This document shows positions 34,294 to 42,878 of a stretch of 64,000 bases of DNA, in pieces; the first letter of the stretch is position 1; every line of letters starts with the position of its first letter. The notes beneath the pieces were generated by a model. It did no database searches. It was not told where the DNA came from and was given only the letters and a program-made list of their open reading frames with translations. Position numbers and translations under genes: made by a program. Source of the DNA: Streptomyces sp. TLI_105 (lineage in GTDB: Bacteria; Actinomycetota; Actinomycetes; Streptomycetales; Streptomycetaceae); contig NZ_FNSM01000001.1 in the NCBI RefSeq assembly GCF_900105415.1, positions 4,981,001 to 5,045,000 on the forward strand. The letters are read 5' to 3'.

Positions 34294-36021
34294 TCACTTG
34301 GCGCACACCTGCTTGTCAGCTGCTACCTTCTCCAGATCCTTCGGCGCCTTTGCCGGTCCGGTGATGGGCATCCCCGCCCCCTTGAAGTCGGCGCCGAGGA
34401 CGAGCGTCATGGGCTCGCGCTCCCCGGCGTCCTGAGTGCCCGGCTTGAGAGCCGTGGCCGGCAGACCCATCATGTCCGCGAGCGTGCGGGCCTGATCGGC
34501 CTGGTTCGGTGCGTACGTGAGCGTGGTCTTCGCCGCCTTCTCGGGGGCGTTGCTCTTGTTGGTGGAGCGGTTCACGCCCTGCTCGTTCTGCAGCCAGTTG
34601 ATGGTCGACTGGGCCGCGCCGGTGATGCCGCTGCCGTTGTAGACGTCGACGCGCACCTCGGCCGCGGTGGACCGCGTGCCCTTGAGGAGCGCGGCCTGCG
34701 CGTTCTTGGCGTCCTGCTGCTTCTTCTTCACCTCGGTGAGCGAGGTGTCGGACTGGATCATCGCGAACAGCTGCGGCGCCTTCACCGGGTCGGGGACGAC
34801 CGTGGCCCTGATCTTCTCGGCGGGGTTGTCGATGACCGGCAGGGTCGTGAACGCGATGTTCTTGGTGTCGATGGAGGACAGCTCGCGGGCCAGGTCCTGG
34901 AGCTTGGTGAGCGAGCCTATGCCGGAGTCGACGGTGAGGGCGCTCGTCGCCGCGTTGGCGAGGTCGTACAGCTTGCCCGGGTCCGTCAGCGTGTCGTCCG
35001 ACTTCATCTGCCGGATCATCGAACTCAGGAACTGCTGCTGGACCTTGATGCGGTCCAGGTCGCTCTCGTTGCCGAAGCTGTGCCGGGTGCGGACGAAGGC
35101 GAGGGCCTGCTCGCCCTTGACGACCGACTCGCCGGCGGGGAGCTTCAGGTGCGACTTCGGGTCGTTCACGGCCTTCTCGACGCAGACCTTCACGCCGCCG
35201 ACGGCGGTCGTCATCTCCTTGACGGCGTTGAAGTCGGCCATCATGAAGTGGTCGACCTCCACGCCGGTGAGCTCCTGGACCGTGCGCATGACGCAGCCGG
35301 GGTCGCGGCCGTCCTGGCCGAGGCTGACGTTGAAGCGGACGTCCGTCTGGGCGGGGATCGTCTTGATGGTCCCGTCGGCCTGGCGCGACTGGCACTCGGG
35401 GATGTCGGTCTTCATGTCGCGCGGGATGGAGAGCGCCGTGGCGTTCGTCCGGTCCTTGGAGACGTGGAAGAGGATCGTGGTGTCGGCGTGGCCGGGGCTG
35501 TTCTTGTCGCCGTAGCCCGCGTTGCCCTCGCCGGTCCGCTTGTCGGTGCCGATGACCAGGATGTTGAAGGCCTTGCCCTTGGCGAAACCGGCGTTGGTGT
35601 TCTTGCCGACGACGTCGACGACGTCGAGGTTGTTGTTGAGCTTGTTGTAGATCGCGTACGCGCCGGCGGCGCCGCCCACGAGCACGAACGCCATCGTGCC
35701 GCCGGTCCACAGCAGGACCTTCTTCTTGCGGCCGGCGCCCTGCTTGCGCTTGCGGCGGCTCTGCGGCGGCACCTGGCCGCCCGCGGCCGGCTCCGGGGCG
35801 CGGCGGCGGCGCTGGCCGGGGAGGGGAGCCTCGGGCGGCTCGGAGGCGGGGGTCGGCGCGGGGGCGGCGGGGGTGGATCTCCGGGTGCGGGGCGGGGACT
35901 GCGCCTGCGACTGCCCAGCGGAGCGGTCCAGTCGCAGTTCGTAGTTGCCGGTCTGCGGGTTGAGGACCCACTGGTCGGCGGGGTCGATCTCGTCCGCCCG
36001 TCCACGGCTGTGCGCGTCCAC
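34294..36021 (-). CDS. LCP family protein 4 with LytR_C domain
   Basis: A 575-residue protein beginning at GTG 36021 behind GGAGG; extensions to 36216 lack coding character. The cytoplasmic part (about 130 residues) contains DPADQWVLNPQTGNYELRLD and a proline-arginine-rich stretch. One transmembrane helix (GTMAFVLVGGAAGAYAIY) is followed by the LCP domain with NILVIGTDKRTGEGN, ADTTILFHVSKDRTNATALS, IPRDMKTDIPEC and AFVRTRHSFGNE, then LytR_C (VRVDVYNGSGITGAAQ). It lies upstream of LCP 3 in the same direction. The intact motifs suggest an active phosphotransferase. Confidence 0.92.
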   Translation of the reverse strand: MDAHSRGRADEIDPADQWVLNPQTGNYELRLDRSAGQSQAQSPPRTRRSTPAAPAPTPASEPPEAPLPGQRRRRAPEPAAGGQVPPQSRRKRKQGAGRKKKVLLWTGGTMAFVLVGGAAGAYAIYNKLNNNLDVVDVVGKNTNAGFAKGKAFNILVIGTDKRTGEGNAGYGDKNSPGHADTTILFHVSKDRTNATALSIPRDMKTDIPECQSRQADGTIKTIPAQTDVRFNVSLGQDGRDPGCVMRTVQELTGVEVDHFMMADFNAVKEMTTAVGGVKVCVEKAVNDPKSHLKLPAGESVVKGEQALAFVRTRHSFGNESDLDRIKVQQQFLSSMIRQMKSDDTLTDPGKLYDLANAATSALTVDSGIGSLTKLQDLARELSSIDTKNIAFTTLPVIDNPAEKIRATVVPDPVKAPQLFAMIQSDTSLTEVKKKQQDAKNAQAALLKGTRSTAAEVRVDVYNGSGITGAAQSTINWLQNEQGVNRSTNKSNAPEKAAKTTLTYAPNQADQARTLADMMGLPATALKPGTQDAGEREPMTLVLGADFKGAGMPITGPAKAPKDLEKVAADKQVCAK

Positions 36022-36139
36022 GGTTACTCGAGTCCTCCGTCGGTGCCACGCGAGGCGCCTCCCCCACAGGGCGCCGCTCTCTCGGTCGTTCGATCCTTGC
36101 TGAGTGCGACCACGCGGTCGGGGTGCACCGGATCGCGTC

Positions 36140-36145
36140 ACACTA
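36140..36145 (-). promoter_or_regulatory. Probable -10 box for LCP 4-LCP 3 operon
   Basis: On the minus strand TAGTGT lies about 120 bp before GTG 36021, giving a 5' leader of roughly 110 nt. No clear -35 is seen. Confidence 0.35.
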
Positions 36146-36252
36146 TCCGCCCAGTTCAGCGTGGGGCGACGTCCGTGACAAATTCCACGCCCCTTACAAC
36201 CGGGCAATTTGCCCAAACCTCATCGGTCCCCGCGCTCGCCTTGGCGCGCGCT

Positions 36253-37458
36253 TTACTCACACACCCCTTCCGCCGCGTTCCGTCCCGTGAAGGTCGGCGT
36301 CGCCGACGGCGGCGACGTCTCCGTGTCGTCGGGCTTCCCGTCCCCGTCCCCGTCCGTGCCCGGGTCCTTCTTGTCCGTGTCCGGCGTCACCAGGACGGGC
36401 TTGTCCTCGCGCAGTTGCCGGAAGAGGTCGTTCGCCGCGGGTTGCACCAGTTCGTCACGATTCGCGTCGTATCGGTAGGAGCGGCGCGGGACGGTGAGGA
36501 ACTGCACCTTCTCGGTCGGGATGGCCCGCATGGCCCGCGCCAGGTCGTACAGGTCCCGCAGCGAGTCGAGCCCCGGGTCCGTGGTGATCGCCTTCGTGGC
36601 CGCGTCCAGGACCGGGTAGAGCTTGGTCGGGTTGAGCAGCACGCCGTTGCTCTGCACCTTGTTGACGAGGGCACCGAGGAACTGCTGCTGGCGGTCCATC
36701 CGTTCGGTGTCGCTGCCGTTCCCGATCGACTTGCGGGCCCGGACGAAACCGAGGGCCTGCTCCCCGTGGAGCGTCTGGCGGCCCGCCGGCAGCTTCAGCT
36801 TCGCGTCCGCGTCGTCCACCGGCTCCTTGAGGCAGACCTCCACCCCGTCCACCGCGTCCACCATCTTCTTGAAGCCCTGGAAGTCGATCACCATGTGGTG
36901 GTCGACCCGGATCCCGGTCAGCTTCTCGACGGTACGGATCGTGCACGCCGTGCCGCCGAACTCGAAGGCCCAGTTGAACTGAGCGAACTGCTCCCGGGTG
37001 CGGGCCCCGTCCGCCTTGCGGCAGCTCGGGATCGTCACCATCAGGTCGCGCGGCAGGGAGACGGCCGTCGCGCTCGACTTCCCCGCCGCGAGGTGCAGCA
37101 GGATCGTCGTGTCGGAGCGCTGGGTTCCCTTGTCCTTGCCGTACTTGCGGTTGCCCTCGCCGGCCCGGGTGTCCGAGCCGATGAGCAGGATGTTCCGCGC
37201 GGCCGAGGTGCCCGCCGGCGGCCGCTCCTTCTCGTACTTCTCCAGCTCGGCGGCGGCGGTGGTGTCGGTGGTGATGTTGTCGTCGAGCTTCCGGTAGAAC
37301 CACCAGCCGACCCCCGCGGCGGCCAGCACGACGACCGCGACGCCGAGGGCCGCCCAGCGCAGCCAGTGACGCCGGCGCGGCTCCTCCGGGGCGCCGGGAG
37401 CCCCGTCCTCCGGCGCCGGAGGATCCGGTTCGGCGGGCGTGCCTGCACGGTCCGTCAC
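36253..37458 (-). CDS. LCP family protein 5
   Basis: A 401-residue protein without a LytR_C domain. A short acidic proline-rich N terminus is followed by a transmembrane helix (AALGVAVVVLAAAGVGWWFY) and the LCP domain: NILLIGSDTRAGEGN, SDTTILLHLAAGKSSATAVS, LPRDLMVTIPSC, QFNWAFEFGGTACTIRT and LGFVRARKSIGNG. The usual KLNAAY block is replaced by QFNWAFEFGG. The C-terminal tail is rich in Asp, Gly and Thr. The start is GTG 37458 with a weak ribosome site. It is separated from LCP 4 by 231 bp and probably has its own promoter. Confidence 0.9.
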   Translation of the reverse strand: MTDRAGTPAEPDPPAPEDGAPGAPEEPRRRHWLRWAALGVAVVVLAAAGVGWWFYRKLDDNITTDTTAAAELEKYEKERPPAGTSAARNILLIGSDTRAGEGNRKYGKDKGTQRSDTTILLHLAAGKSSATAVSLPRDLMVTIPSCRKADGARTREQFAQFNWAFEFGGTACTIRTVEKLTGIRVDHHMVIDFQGFKKMVDAVDGVEVCLKEPVDDADAKLKLPAGRQTLHGEQALGFVRARKSIGNGSDTERMDRQQQFLGALVNKVQSNGVLLNPTKLYPVLDAATKAITTDPGLDSLRDLYDLARAMRAIPTEKVQFLTVPRRSYRYDANRDELVQPAANDLFRQLREDKPVLVTPDTDKKDPGTDGDGDGKPDDTETSPPSATPTFTGRNAAEGVCE

Positions 37459-37766
37459 GTCTGGGTCCGTCCTTCGTGGCGTCGGCGGCGCGCCGGGCGT
37501 CCGCCGGTCACAGGAGGAGACGGCCGAACCCGACGCATGGTTGTGCGGAAGGAGTCGACTCCCCCCGGCCGATCATGTACCGGACTCGGCGCCGGGACCC
37601 GGGGACTCGGCGCGCCACTACGCCGATCGGGTTCAGCCGGTACGGCTCAGAGCGGTCCTGGTGGCGGATCGGCGCTCAGGTGGGCGGGGGCCGGTGCCGG
37701 AGCGTGCCGGGCTGGTGTGGGGGGTCCCTGCGGACAGGGGGTGCCCGGCGTCCCTCGTTCGCGCCC
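37459..37766. other. Intergenic region upstream of LCP 5
   Basis: This 308-bp stretch lies between the start of LCP 5 and the 3' end of the TIGR03089-like gene, both on minus. It should contain the LCP 5 promoter, but I find no convincing -10/-35 pair. GGGACCCGGGGACTCGG near 37595 is a short GC repeat. No ORF with proper coding bias is visible. Confidence 0.4.
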
Positions 37767-38519
37767 TCAGAGCGCCGTGTGCGTCACCCGCTCGCTCTCC
37801 ACGCGCTTCTCCAGGGACTCGGGCGCCAGCTCGGCCAGGTTCCGGCAGAGCACCACCGAGCCGCCCGCCGCGAGGGGCGCGTACAGGCCCGCCGAGAGCC
37901 CGGCCCAGTTTTCGTAGCCCAGCCCGGAGAGCAGGCGGGAGCCGGGGGCGAGGCCGAGTGCCGCCGCGTCCGCGCGGGCCTGTTCGACGAGCTGGGCCCC
38001 GCTGCGTTCCGTACCGTCGACGACGAGCGCGGGAGCTTCCGGATCGACCGGTATGAACGGGGCGAACCGGTCGCCCTGGCTCGGCACCTCGACCGCGTAG
38101 TCCGCGTATCCGGCGGGCGCGGCCGGGAAGCGGCGGCCCAGCGGGGCCAGGGAGAGCGCGATCCGCTCCCCGGAGCAGGCGAGACCCGCCTCCAGGGTGT
38201 CAGGCCCCGCCACCACGACGTCCGCGTCCGAGGGGTCGCCGCCGATCTCCGCGGTCACGCCGACGGAGGCGCAGGCGAGCAGCCAGACGGCGCTCTGCCA
38301 GTGCGCGGGCAGCAGCAGCGCGAGCCGGTCGCCGGGCCCGGCGGACAGCTCGCCCTGGAGCAGGTTCGCCGTCTTGGCCACCCAATTGGCGAAGGTGGCG
38401 ACGGACAATTCCACCCGCTCACCGGTGGCGTCGTCGTAGAAGGTGACCAAGGGGCGGGCGGGGTCCGCGGCGAGCGCGGATCGCAGCAGGTCGGCAGGGG
38501 TGCGGTCGCTGGCGTTCAC
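37767..38519 (-). CDS. TIGR03089-type protein (AMP-binding-domain remnant)
   Basis: A 250-residue actinobacterial protein resembling the N-terminal part of acyl-CoA synthetases (FYDDATGERVELSVATFANWVAKTANLLQGE, then LLLPAHWQSAVWLLACASVG). It lacks the AMP-binding signature loop and the whole C-terminal domain, so ligase activity is not expected. TIGR03089 proteins of this size are common in mycobacteria and streptomycetes and are uncharacterised. It starts at ATG 38519 and diverges from the secreted amidase-like gene. Confidence 0.8.
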   Translation of the reverse strand: MNASDRTPADLLRSALAADPARPLVTFYDDATGERVELSVATFANWVAKTANLLQGELSAGPGDRLALLLPAHWQSAVWLLACASVGVTAEIGGDPSDADVVVAGPDTLEAGLACSGERIALSLAPLGRRFPAAPAGYADYAVEVPSQGDRFAPFIPVDPEAPALVVDGTERSGAQLVEQARADAAALGLAPGSRLLSGLGYENWAGLSAGLYAPLAAGGSVVLCRNLAELAPESLEKRVESERVTHTAL

Positions 38520-38656
38520 GCCGGACAGCGTACGCGGGCGGGTGTGCGCGGGTCCGCCGTACCGGTGACGGCGTCCTCCGGTCGGACCGACGTCCCGTCA
38601 GTTTCCGGGCCGGTTCCCGGCGCGCGGAACACCCCGGCGGTACGCACGATCGGCCC

Positions 38657-40030
38657 ATGCGTGCCTCACTCGCCTCCACGATCGCCGTCACCTGTGCGGC
38701 GGTGCTCGCCCTGCCGGTCTCCCTCACCGCGCCGGCGGCGGCCACGGCGCCACCCGCGGCCGCCCCCGCACTGCCACCCGCGCCCGAACTGCCGGGCTCC
38801 ACCCAGTCGCTGCCCCTCGAACCGCTCGGCGCCGCCACGCGCGCCCTCGGCGACGCGGCCGGCTCCGACGGGCAGGGGCTCACCCGACGCGACGTCAGGC
38901 CCTTCTCGCTCGTCGGCGTCGTCTGGGACGACCCGGCGGCTCCGCTGCACGGCACCGTGCAGGTCCGCACCCGCGCCACCGGCGGCGGCGCCTGGTCGCC
39001 GTGGCAGGACGTGGAGACCCACAACGAGGAGCACGGCGCCGACCCCGATACCGCCGAGGGCTCCGCCCGGGCGCTCCGGGGCTCCACCGCCCCGCTGTGG
39101 GTGGGCGACTCGGACGGCGTCGAGATCCGCGTACGGGGAGAGGAACCGCTCCCGGCGGGCCTCCGGCTCGAACTGGTGGATCCGGGCGAGGGCCCGGCGG
39201 CACCGGAGGAGACCGCTTCCCGGCCCCGTGGCGTCGCGGCCCCCGCCCCGGTCGGCACGAGCGCGGCGGAGGAGGCCGCGAGCGCGGTGAACGCCCGCCT
39301 CGCGCCCTACGGCGCGACCTGGATCCCGGCCCTCTCGAAGGAGGAGACCGAGATCGAGGCCCGGAACATGCCGCGGGCGCGGGCGGTCCCCGCCGGCTTC
39401 GCCGCCGCGGCGGCGAAGCCGTACATCGGACCCCGACCCAAGATCATCACCCGTAAGGGGTGGGGCGCCGACGAGCGGATCCGCGAGAAGGGCTTCGTCT
39501 ACACGAAGACCATCAAGGCGGCCTTCGTCCACCACAGCGCCACCGGCAACAACTACACCTGCAAGCAGGCCCCCTCCGTCCTGCGCAGTATCTACCGCTA
39601 CCACGTCAAGAGCAGTGGCTGGCGAGACTTCGGCTACAACTTCGCCGTCGACAAGTGCGGAAACATCTACGAGGGCCGGGCCGGCGGCGTGGCCAAGCCG
39701 GTCATGGGCGCGCACACCCTCGGCTTCAACACCAACAGCATGGGCATCGCCGTCCTCGGCACCTTCAGCCGCAGCGCCCCGCCGGCCGCCGCCGTGACCG
39801 CCATCGCCCGCCTGACGGCTTGGAAACTCGGGCTCCACGGGGTGAATCCGAAGGGAACGTCGTACCTGATCTCAGGGGGCGGAAACCTGTACAAGAAGGG
39901 CAAGAAGGTCCGGTTCAACGCCATCGCCGGACACCGTGACGGATTCGCCACGGACTGCCCCGGCGGACGCCTCTACAACAAGCTCGGCACGGCCCGGACG
40001 AGCTCGGCGAAGTACCAGGGAAGGCTCTGA
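38657..40030 (+). CDS. Secreted peptidoglycan-recognition protein / N-acetylmuramoyl-L-alanine amidase-like
   Basis: A 457-residue exported protein. The signal peptide (about 1-30) has AVTCAAVLALPVSLTAPAAA. A beta-rich domain (about 75-180) precedes a C-terminal amidase_2/PGRP domain (about 265-440). Zinc-site residues are in AAFVHHSATGNN, the tyrosine and asparagine region in FGYNFAVDKCGNIYEGR, and the last ligands in IAGHRDGFATDCPGG. It probably cleaves the bond between muramic acid and the stem peptide, or binds peptidoglycan. Its position among LCP and glycosyltransferase genes fits a wall-remodelling role. Confidence 0.9.
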   Translation: MRASLASTIAVTCAAVLALPVSLTAPAAATAPPAAAPALPPAPELPGSTQSLPLEPLGAATRALGDAAGSDGQGLTRRDVRPFSLVGVVWDDPAAPLHGTVQVRTRATGGGAWSPWQDVETHNEEHGADPDTAEGSARALRGSTAPLWVGDSDGVEIRVRGEEPLPAGLRLELVDPGEGPAAPEETASRPRGVAAPAPVGTSAAEEAASAVNARLAPYGATWIPALSKEETEIEARNMPRARAVPAGFAAAAAKPYIGPRPKIITRKGWGADERIREKGFVYTKTIKAAFVHHSATGNNYTCKQAPSVLRSIYRYHVKSSGWRDFGYNFAVDKCGNIYEGRAGGVAKPVMGAHTLGFNTNSMGIAVLGTFSRSAPPAAAVTAIARLTAWKLGLHGVNPKGTSYLISGGGNLYKKGKKVRFNAIAGHRDGFATDCPGGRLYNKLGTARTSSAKYQGRL

Positions 40031-40133
40031 TGGGGTCAGGGAGGCAACCATCTGCATAAACTGACCGGTCATATCGCACGGACGACCGAGACGGGCGACC
40101 GACCGGCCCCGAACAGGAAGCAGAGACGACAAG

Positions 40134-41216
40134 GTGACAGAAGCGATACTCCTGGTCGGTGGCAAGGGCACACGGCTGCGACCCCTCACGGTCAACACGC
40201 CCAAGCCCATGGTCCCGGCGGCGGGCGTCCCCTTCCTGACCCACCAGCTGGCCCGGGCCCGTGCCGCCGGCATCGAGCACATCGTGCTCGCCACTTCCTA
40301 CCTGGCCGAGGTCTTCGAGCCGTACTTCGGCGACGGTTCCTCCCTCGGCCTCAGCCTGGAGTACGTCACCGAGGAGGAGCCGCTGGGCACCGGCGGCGCG
40401 ATACGCAACGTGGCCTCGCGCCTGCACTCGGGCCCCGACGACCCGGTCCTCATCTTCAACGGCGACATCCTCACGGGCCTCGACATCCAGGCCCTCGTCG
40501 ACACCCACTCCTCCTCCGGCGCGGACGTCTCGCTCCACCTCACCCGGGTCGAGGACCCGCGCGCCTTCGGCCTGGTCCCCACGGACGACACCGGCCGCGT
40601 CACCGCCTTCCTGGAGAAGCCGCAGACGCCCGAGGAGATCGTCACCGACCAGATCAACGCGGGCGCGTACGTCTTCAAGCGCTCGGTCATCGACTCGATC
40701 CCCACGGGCCGCCCGGTCTCGGTGGAGCGCGAGACGTTCCCGGAGCTGCTCTCCGCCGGGGCGCACCTCCAGGGCATGGTCGACTCCACGTACTGGCTGG
40801 ACCTCGGCACCCCGCAGGCCTTCGTCCGCGGTTCCGCCGACCTGGTCCTCGGCCGCGCCCCCTCCCCGGCCGTCCCCGGCCGCTGCGGCGACCGCCTGGT
40901 CCTGCCGTCCGCGCGCGTCGCCCCGGACGCCAAGCTGACCGGCGGCACGGTGGTGGGCGCGGACGCGGTCGTCGGCGAGGGCGCCCGCGTCACGGGCTCC
41001 GCGCTCCTCGCGGGCGCGATCGTCGAACCGGGCGCGGTGATCACGGACTCCCTGATCGGCGCGGGGGCCCGCATCGGCGCCCGTACGGTCGTCAGCGGGG
41101 CGGTCATCGGGGACGGGGCGCAGGTGGGGCCGGACAACGAACTCCGCGAGGGCGTCCGGGTCTGGTGCGACACCACCCTCCCCGCAGGCGCGCTCCGCTT
41201 CTCCTCGGACCAGTAA
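40134..41216 (+). CDS. Mannose-1-phosphate guanylyltransferase-type NDP-sugar pyrophosphorylase
   Basis: A 360-residue nucleotidyltransferase with C-terminal left-handed beta-helix. The signature LLVGGKGTRLRPLTVNTPKPM lies at residues 6-26, the metal aspartate in LIFNGDILTG, and the product site in QINAGAYVF and STYWLDLGTPQ. The hexapeptide repeats run from about residue 265 (VAPDAKLTGG, VVGADAVVGEGARVTG). With manA and manB in the same window it would complete GDP-mannose synthesis from fructose 6-phosphate. The start is GTG 40134 behind a weak AAGG site. A strong hairpin follows the stop. Confidence 0.88.
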   Translation: MTEAILLVGGKGTRLRPLTVNTPKPMVPAAGVPFLTHQLARARAAGIEHIVLATSYLAEVFEPYFGDGSSLGLSLEYVTEEEPLGTGGAIRNVASRLHSGPDDPVLIFNGDILTGLDIQALVDTHSSSGADVSLHLTRVEDPRAFGLVPTDDTGRVTAFLEKPQTPEEIVTDQINAGAYVFKRSVIDSIPTGRPVSVERETFPELLSAGAHLQGMVDSTYWLDLGTPQAFVRGSADLVLGRAPSPAVPGRCGDRLVLPSARVAPDAKLTGGTVVGADAVVGEGARVTGSALLAGAIVEPGAVITDSLIGAGARIGARTVVSGAVIGDGAQVGPDNELREGVRVWCDTTLPAGALRFSSDQ

Positions 41217-41220
41217 CCAC

Positions 41221-41255
41221 CCCACCCCCGGGGCGACGCCCGCCCCGGGGGTGGG
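41221..41255 (+). terminator. Terminator of the guanylyltransferase gene
   Basis: CCCACCCCCGGGGCG and its exact complement form a 15-bp stem with a 5-base loop, starting 4 bp after the stop codon. Confidence 0.8.
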
Positions 41256-41299
41256 CTACGCCACCGGGGAGGTGCCCACCCACACGCCGGTCGCGAGCA

Positions 41300-41460
41300 C
41301 CCGTTCCGCCGGGGCGGTGCCCACCCCCACGTCCGTTCCGGGCTGCGCCGGCCGGGGCGGTGCCCCGCCCACCCCCGTTGTGGGCAGTCGTTCCACCGGG
41401 ACGGTGCCCACCCCGTTGTGGGCATGCGTTCCGCCGGGGCGGAACGGGTGGGCACAACGG
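41300..41460. repeat. Intergenic palindromic repeats, types 2 and 1, in tandem
   Basis: A partial type 2 arm (GTTCCGCCGGGGCGGTGCCCAC, about 41303-41324), a full type 2 copy (41378-41412) and a perfect type 1 copy (41413-41460) stand in a row. The type 1 copy has outer arms CCGTTGTG/CACAACGG, inner arms CGTTCCGC/GCGGAACG and a symmetric 6/6 internal loop, identical in plan to 55469-55516. Confidence 0.85.
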
Positions 41461-41569
41461 AACGGCGCCCTTGCCGGCGCCAGAGGCTCCCGCGCCCTGA
41501 CCCGCACCGACCGGTACGGCGCACAACGTGCTGCGGGTCCAGGCGCGGAACGCGGAGGCGCCGCTAAAG

Positions 41570-41668
41570 GGCGCCGTCCCGTGTGCCCACCCTCCCCCAA
41601 GCTCTCGGCTTCGCTCGAGCAGGGGGGACCCCCTCGCCCCAGCGGGACGATTGCCCACACGGCGGGTG
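41570..41668 (-). repeat. Composite repeat with nested 35-bp palindromic element, inverted orientation
   Basis: Read on the minus strand this is GTGTGGGCAATCGTCCCGC, then GGGGCGAGGGGG, then the conserved TCGAGCGAAGCCGAGAGC element followed by TTGGGGGAGGG, then GTGGGCACAC and GGGACGGCGC. It is the inverted counterpart of 52280-52370. The inner element replaces the right half of the type 1 inner hairpin. Confidence 0.8.
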
Positions 41669-41880
41669 GGCACCGCCCCGGCGGGCGCGGCCCGCACGAA
41701 GGCGGGGGGCACCGCCCCGGTGGGCGCGCGCCCACACGGGAGCCAGGGCGCGGGCACCGCCCCGCAAGCGCGCCCCCGCACGGGCGGAGGCACCGCCCCG
41801 CAAGCGCGCCCCCACACGGGCGGGCGGAGGCACCGCCCAACAGGCGCGCAGCCACACGACCGCACCGCCCGGCAAGCCCG
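41668..41880 (+). repeat. Tandem array of about six 33-45-bp GC-rich units
   Basis: Units beginning GGCACCGCCCCG and ending in a CCCACACGGG-like tail start at about 41668, 41708, 41753, 41789, 41829 and 41862. The two central copies share CACCGCCCCGCAAGCGCGCC exactly. Open frames through this array are by-products of the repeat and are not genes. Confidence 0.75.
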
Positions 41881-41885
41881 CGCGG

Positions 41886-41891
41886 CTACGC
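41886..41891 (+). promoter_or_regulatory. -10 box for leaderless DNA glycosylase transcript
   Basis: TACGCT ends 8 bp before ATG 41900, directly after the repeat array. There is no Shine-Dalgarno site, so the mRNA is probably leaderless. Confidence 0.45.
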
Positions 41892-41899
41892 TCGTACCC

Positions 41900-42871
41900 A
41901 TGGCCGGCCGCTTCGCACCCAGACCCACCCGCACCACCCTCCGCGGCGGCCACATCCCCCTGCCCGCCGCCACAGGCGCGCCCGCCGCCACAGGCGCGCT
42001 CGACCTCGGCCTCACCCTCGGCCCCCTCCGCCGCGGCCCCGCCGACCCCACCTTCCGGGTGACCCCGGACGGCTCGGTCTGGCGGGCCAGCCGTACCCCG
42101 GACGGCCCCGGCACCCTCCGGGTCCGGATCGAGCAGGGGCGGCCCGGCGCCGAGGCGTGGGGCCCGGGAGCCGGCTGGCTCCTGGACCGCCTCCCCGCCC
42201 TCCTCGGTGCCGAGGACGACCCGACCGCCTTCGTCCCCCGCCACAAGCTGCTCCTGGCGACGCACCGCCGCCGCCCGGGTCTGCGTCTCACCCGCACCGG
42301 CCTGGTCCTGGAGTCGCTGATCCCGTCGATCCTGGAGCAGAAGGTCACGACGCACGAGGCCTACGGGTCGTGGCGGGTGCTCGTGCGGAAGTTCGGCGAG
42401 CCGGCCCCGGGCCCGGCGCCGGACGGCATGTACGTGATGCCGGACGCGCGCGCGTGGGCGCGGATCCCGTCCTGGGAGTGGCACCGCGCGAACGTCGACG
42501 GCAAGCGTTCGGCCACGATCGTCCGCGCGGCGCGGGTCGCGGCCCGTCTGGAGGAGGCCGCGCTCATGGAACCGCCGGCGGCCCGCGAGCGCCTGGAGCT
42601 GATCCCGGGCATCGGCCCGTGGACGAGCGCCGAGACGGTCCAGCGCAGCAACGGCGCCCCGGACGAGGTCACCACCGGCGACCTGCACCTGCCGGGCATC
42701 GTCGGCTGGGCGCTCGCGGGCGACCGCACGACCGACGACGAGGCGATGCTGGAGCTCCTGGCCCCGTACGCGGGCCAGCGCCACCGGGCGGCCCGCCTGA
42801 TCCTCCTCAGCGGCCGCGTGCCACCGCGCCGGGCTCCCCGCATGACGCCGGGCGACATCAGGGCCCTCTAG
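41900..42871 (+). CDS. AlkA-like DNA-3-methyladenine glycosylase (HhH-GPD)
   Basis: A 323-residue base-excision repair enzyme. The helix-hairpin-helix is LELIPGIGPWTSAETVQRS and the catalytic aspartate is in EVTTGDLHLPGIVGWAL. Upstream, LESLIPSILEQKVTTHEAYGSW is the typical helix leading to the active site. The N-terminal 100 residues form an AlkA-like region. It removes alkylated purines from DNA. ATG 41900 is chosen; the same frame is open through the upstream repeats to 41528, but that part is repeat-derived. It converges with fbiB 7 bp downstream. Confidence 0.88.
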   Translation: MAGRFAPRPTRTTLRGGHIPLPAATGAPAATGALDLGLTLGPLRRGPADPTFRVTPDGSVWRASRTPDGPGTLRVRIEQGRPGAEAWGPGAGWLLDRLPALLGAEDDPTAFVPRHKLLLATHRRRPGLRLTRTGLVLESLIPSILEQKVTTHEAYGSWRVLVRKFGEPAPGPAPDGMYVMPDARAWARIPSWEWHRANVDGKRSATIVRAARVAARLEEAALMEPPAARERLELIPGIGPWTSAETVQRSNGAPDEVTTGDLHLPGIVGWALAGDRTTDDEAMLELLAPYAGQRHRAARLILLSGRVPPRRAPRMTPGDIRAL

Positions 42872-42878
42872 AAGACCC

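Noticed and set aside
41528..41899. In-frame upstream extension of the DNA glycosylase
   Set aside because: The extension is the tandem repeat array read in one frame. ATG 41900 has a well-placed -10 and starts conserved sequence.
41221..41899. CRISPR array
   Set aside because: Units are unequal, GC-rich, without constant spacers and without cas genes; they are tandem and palindromic repeats.
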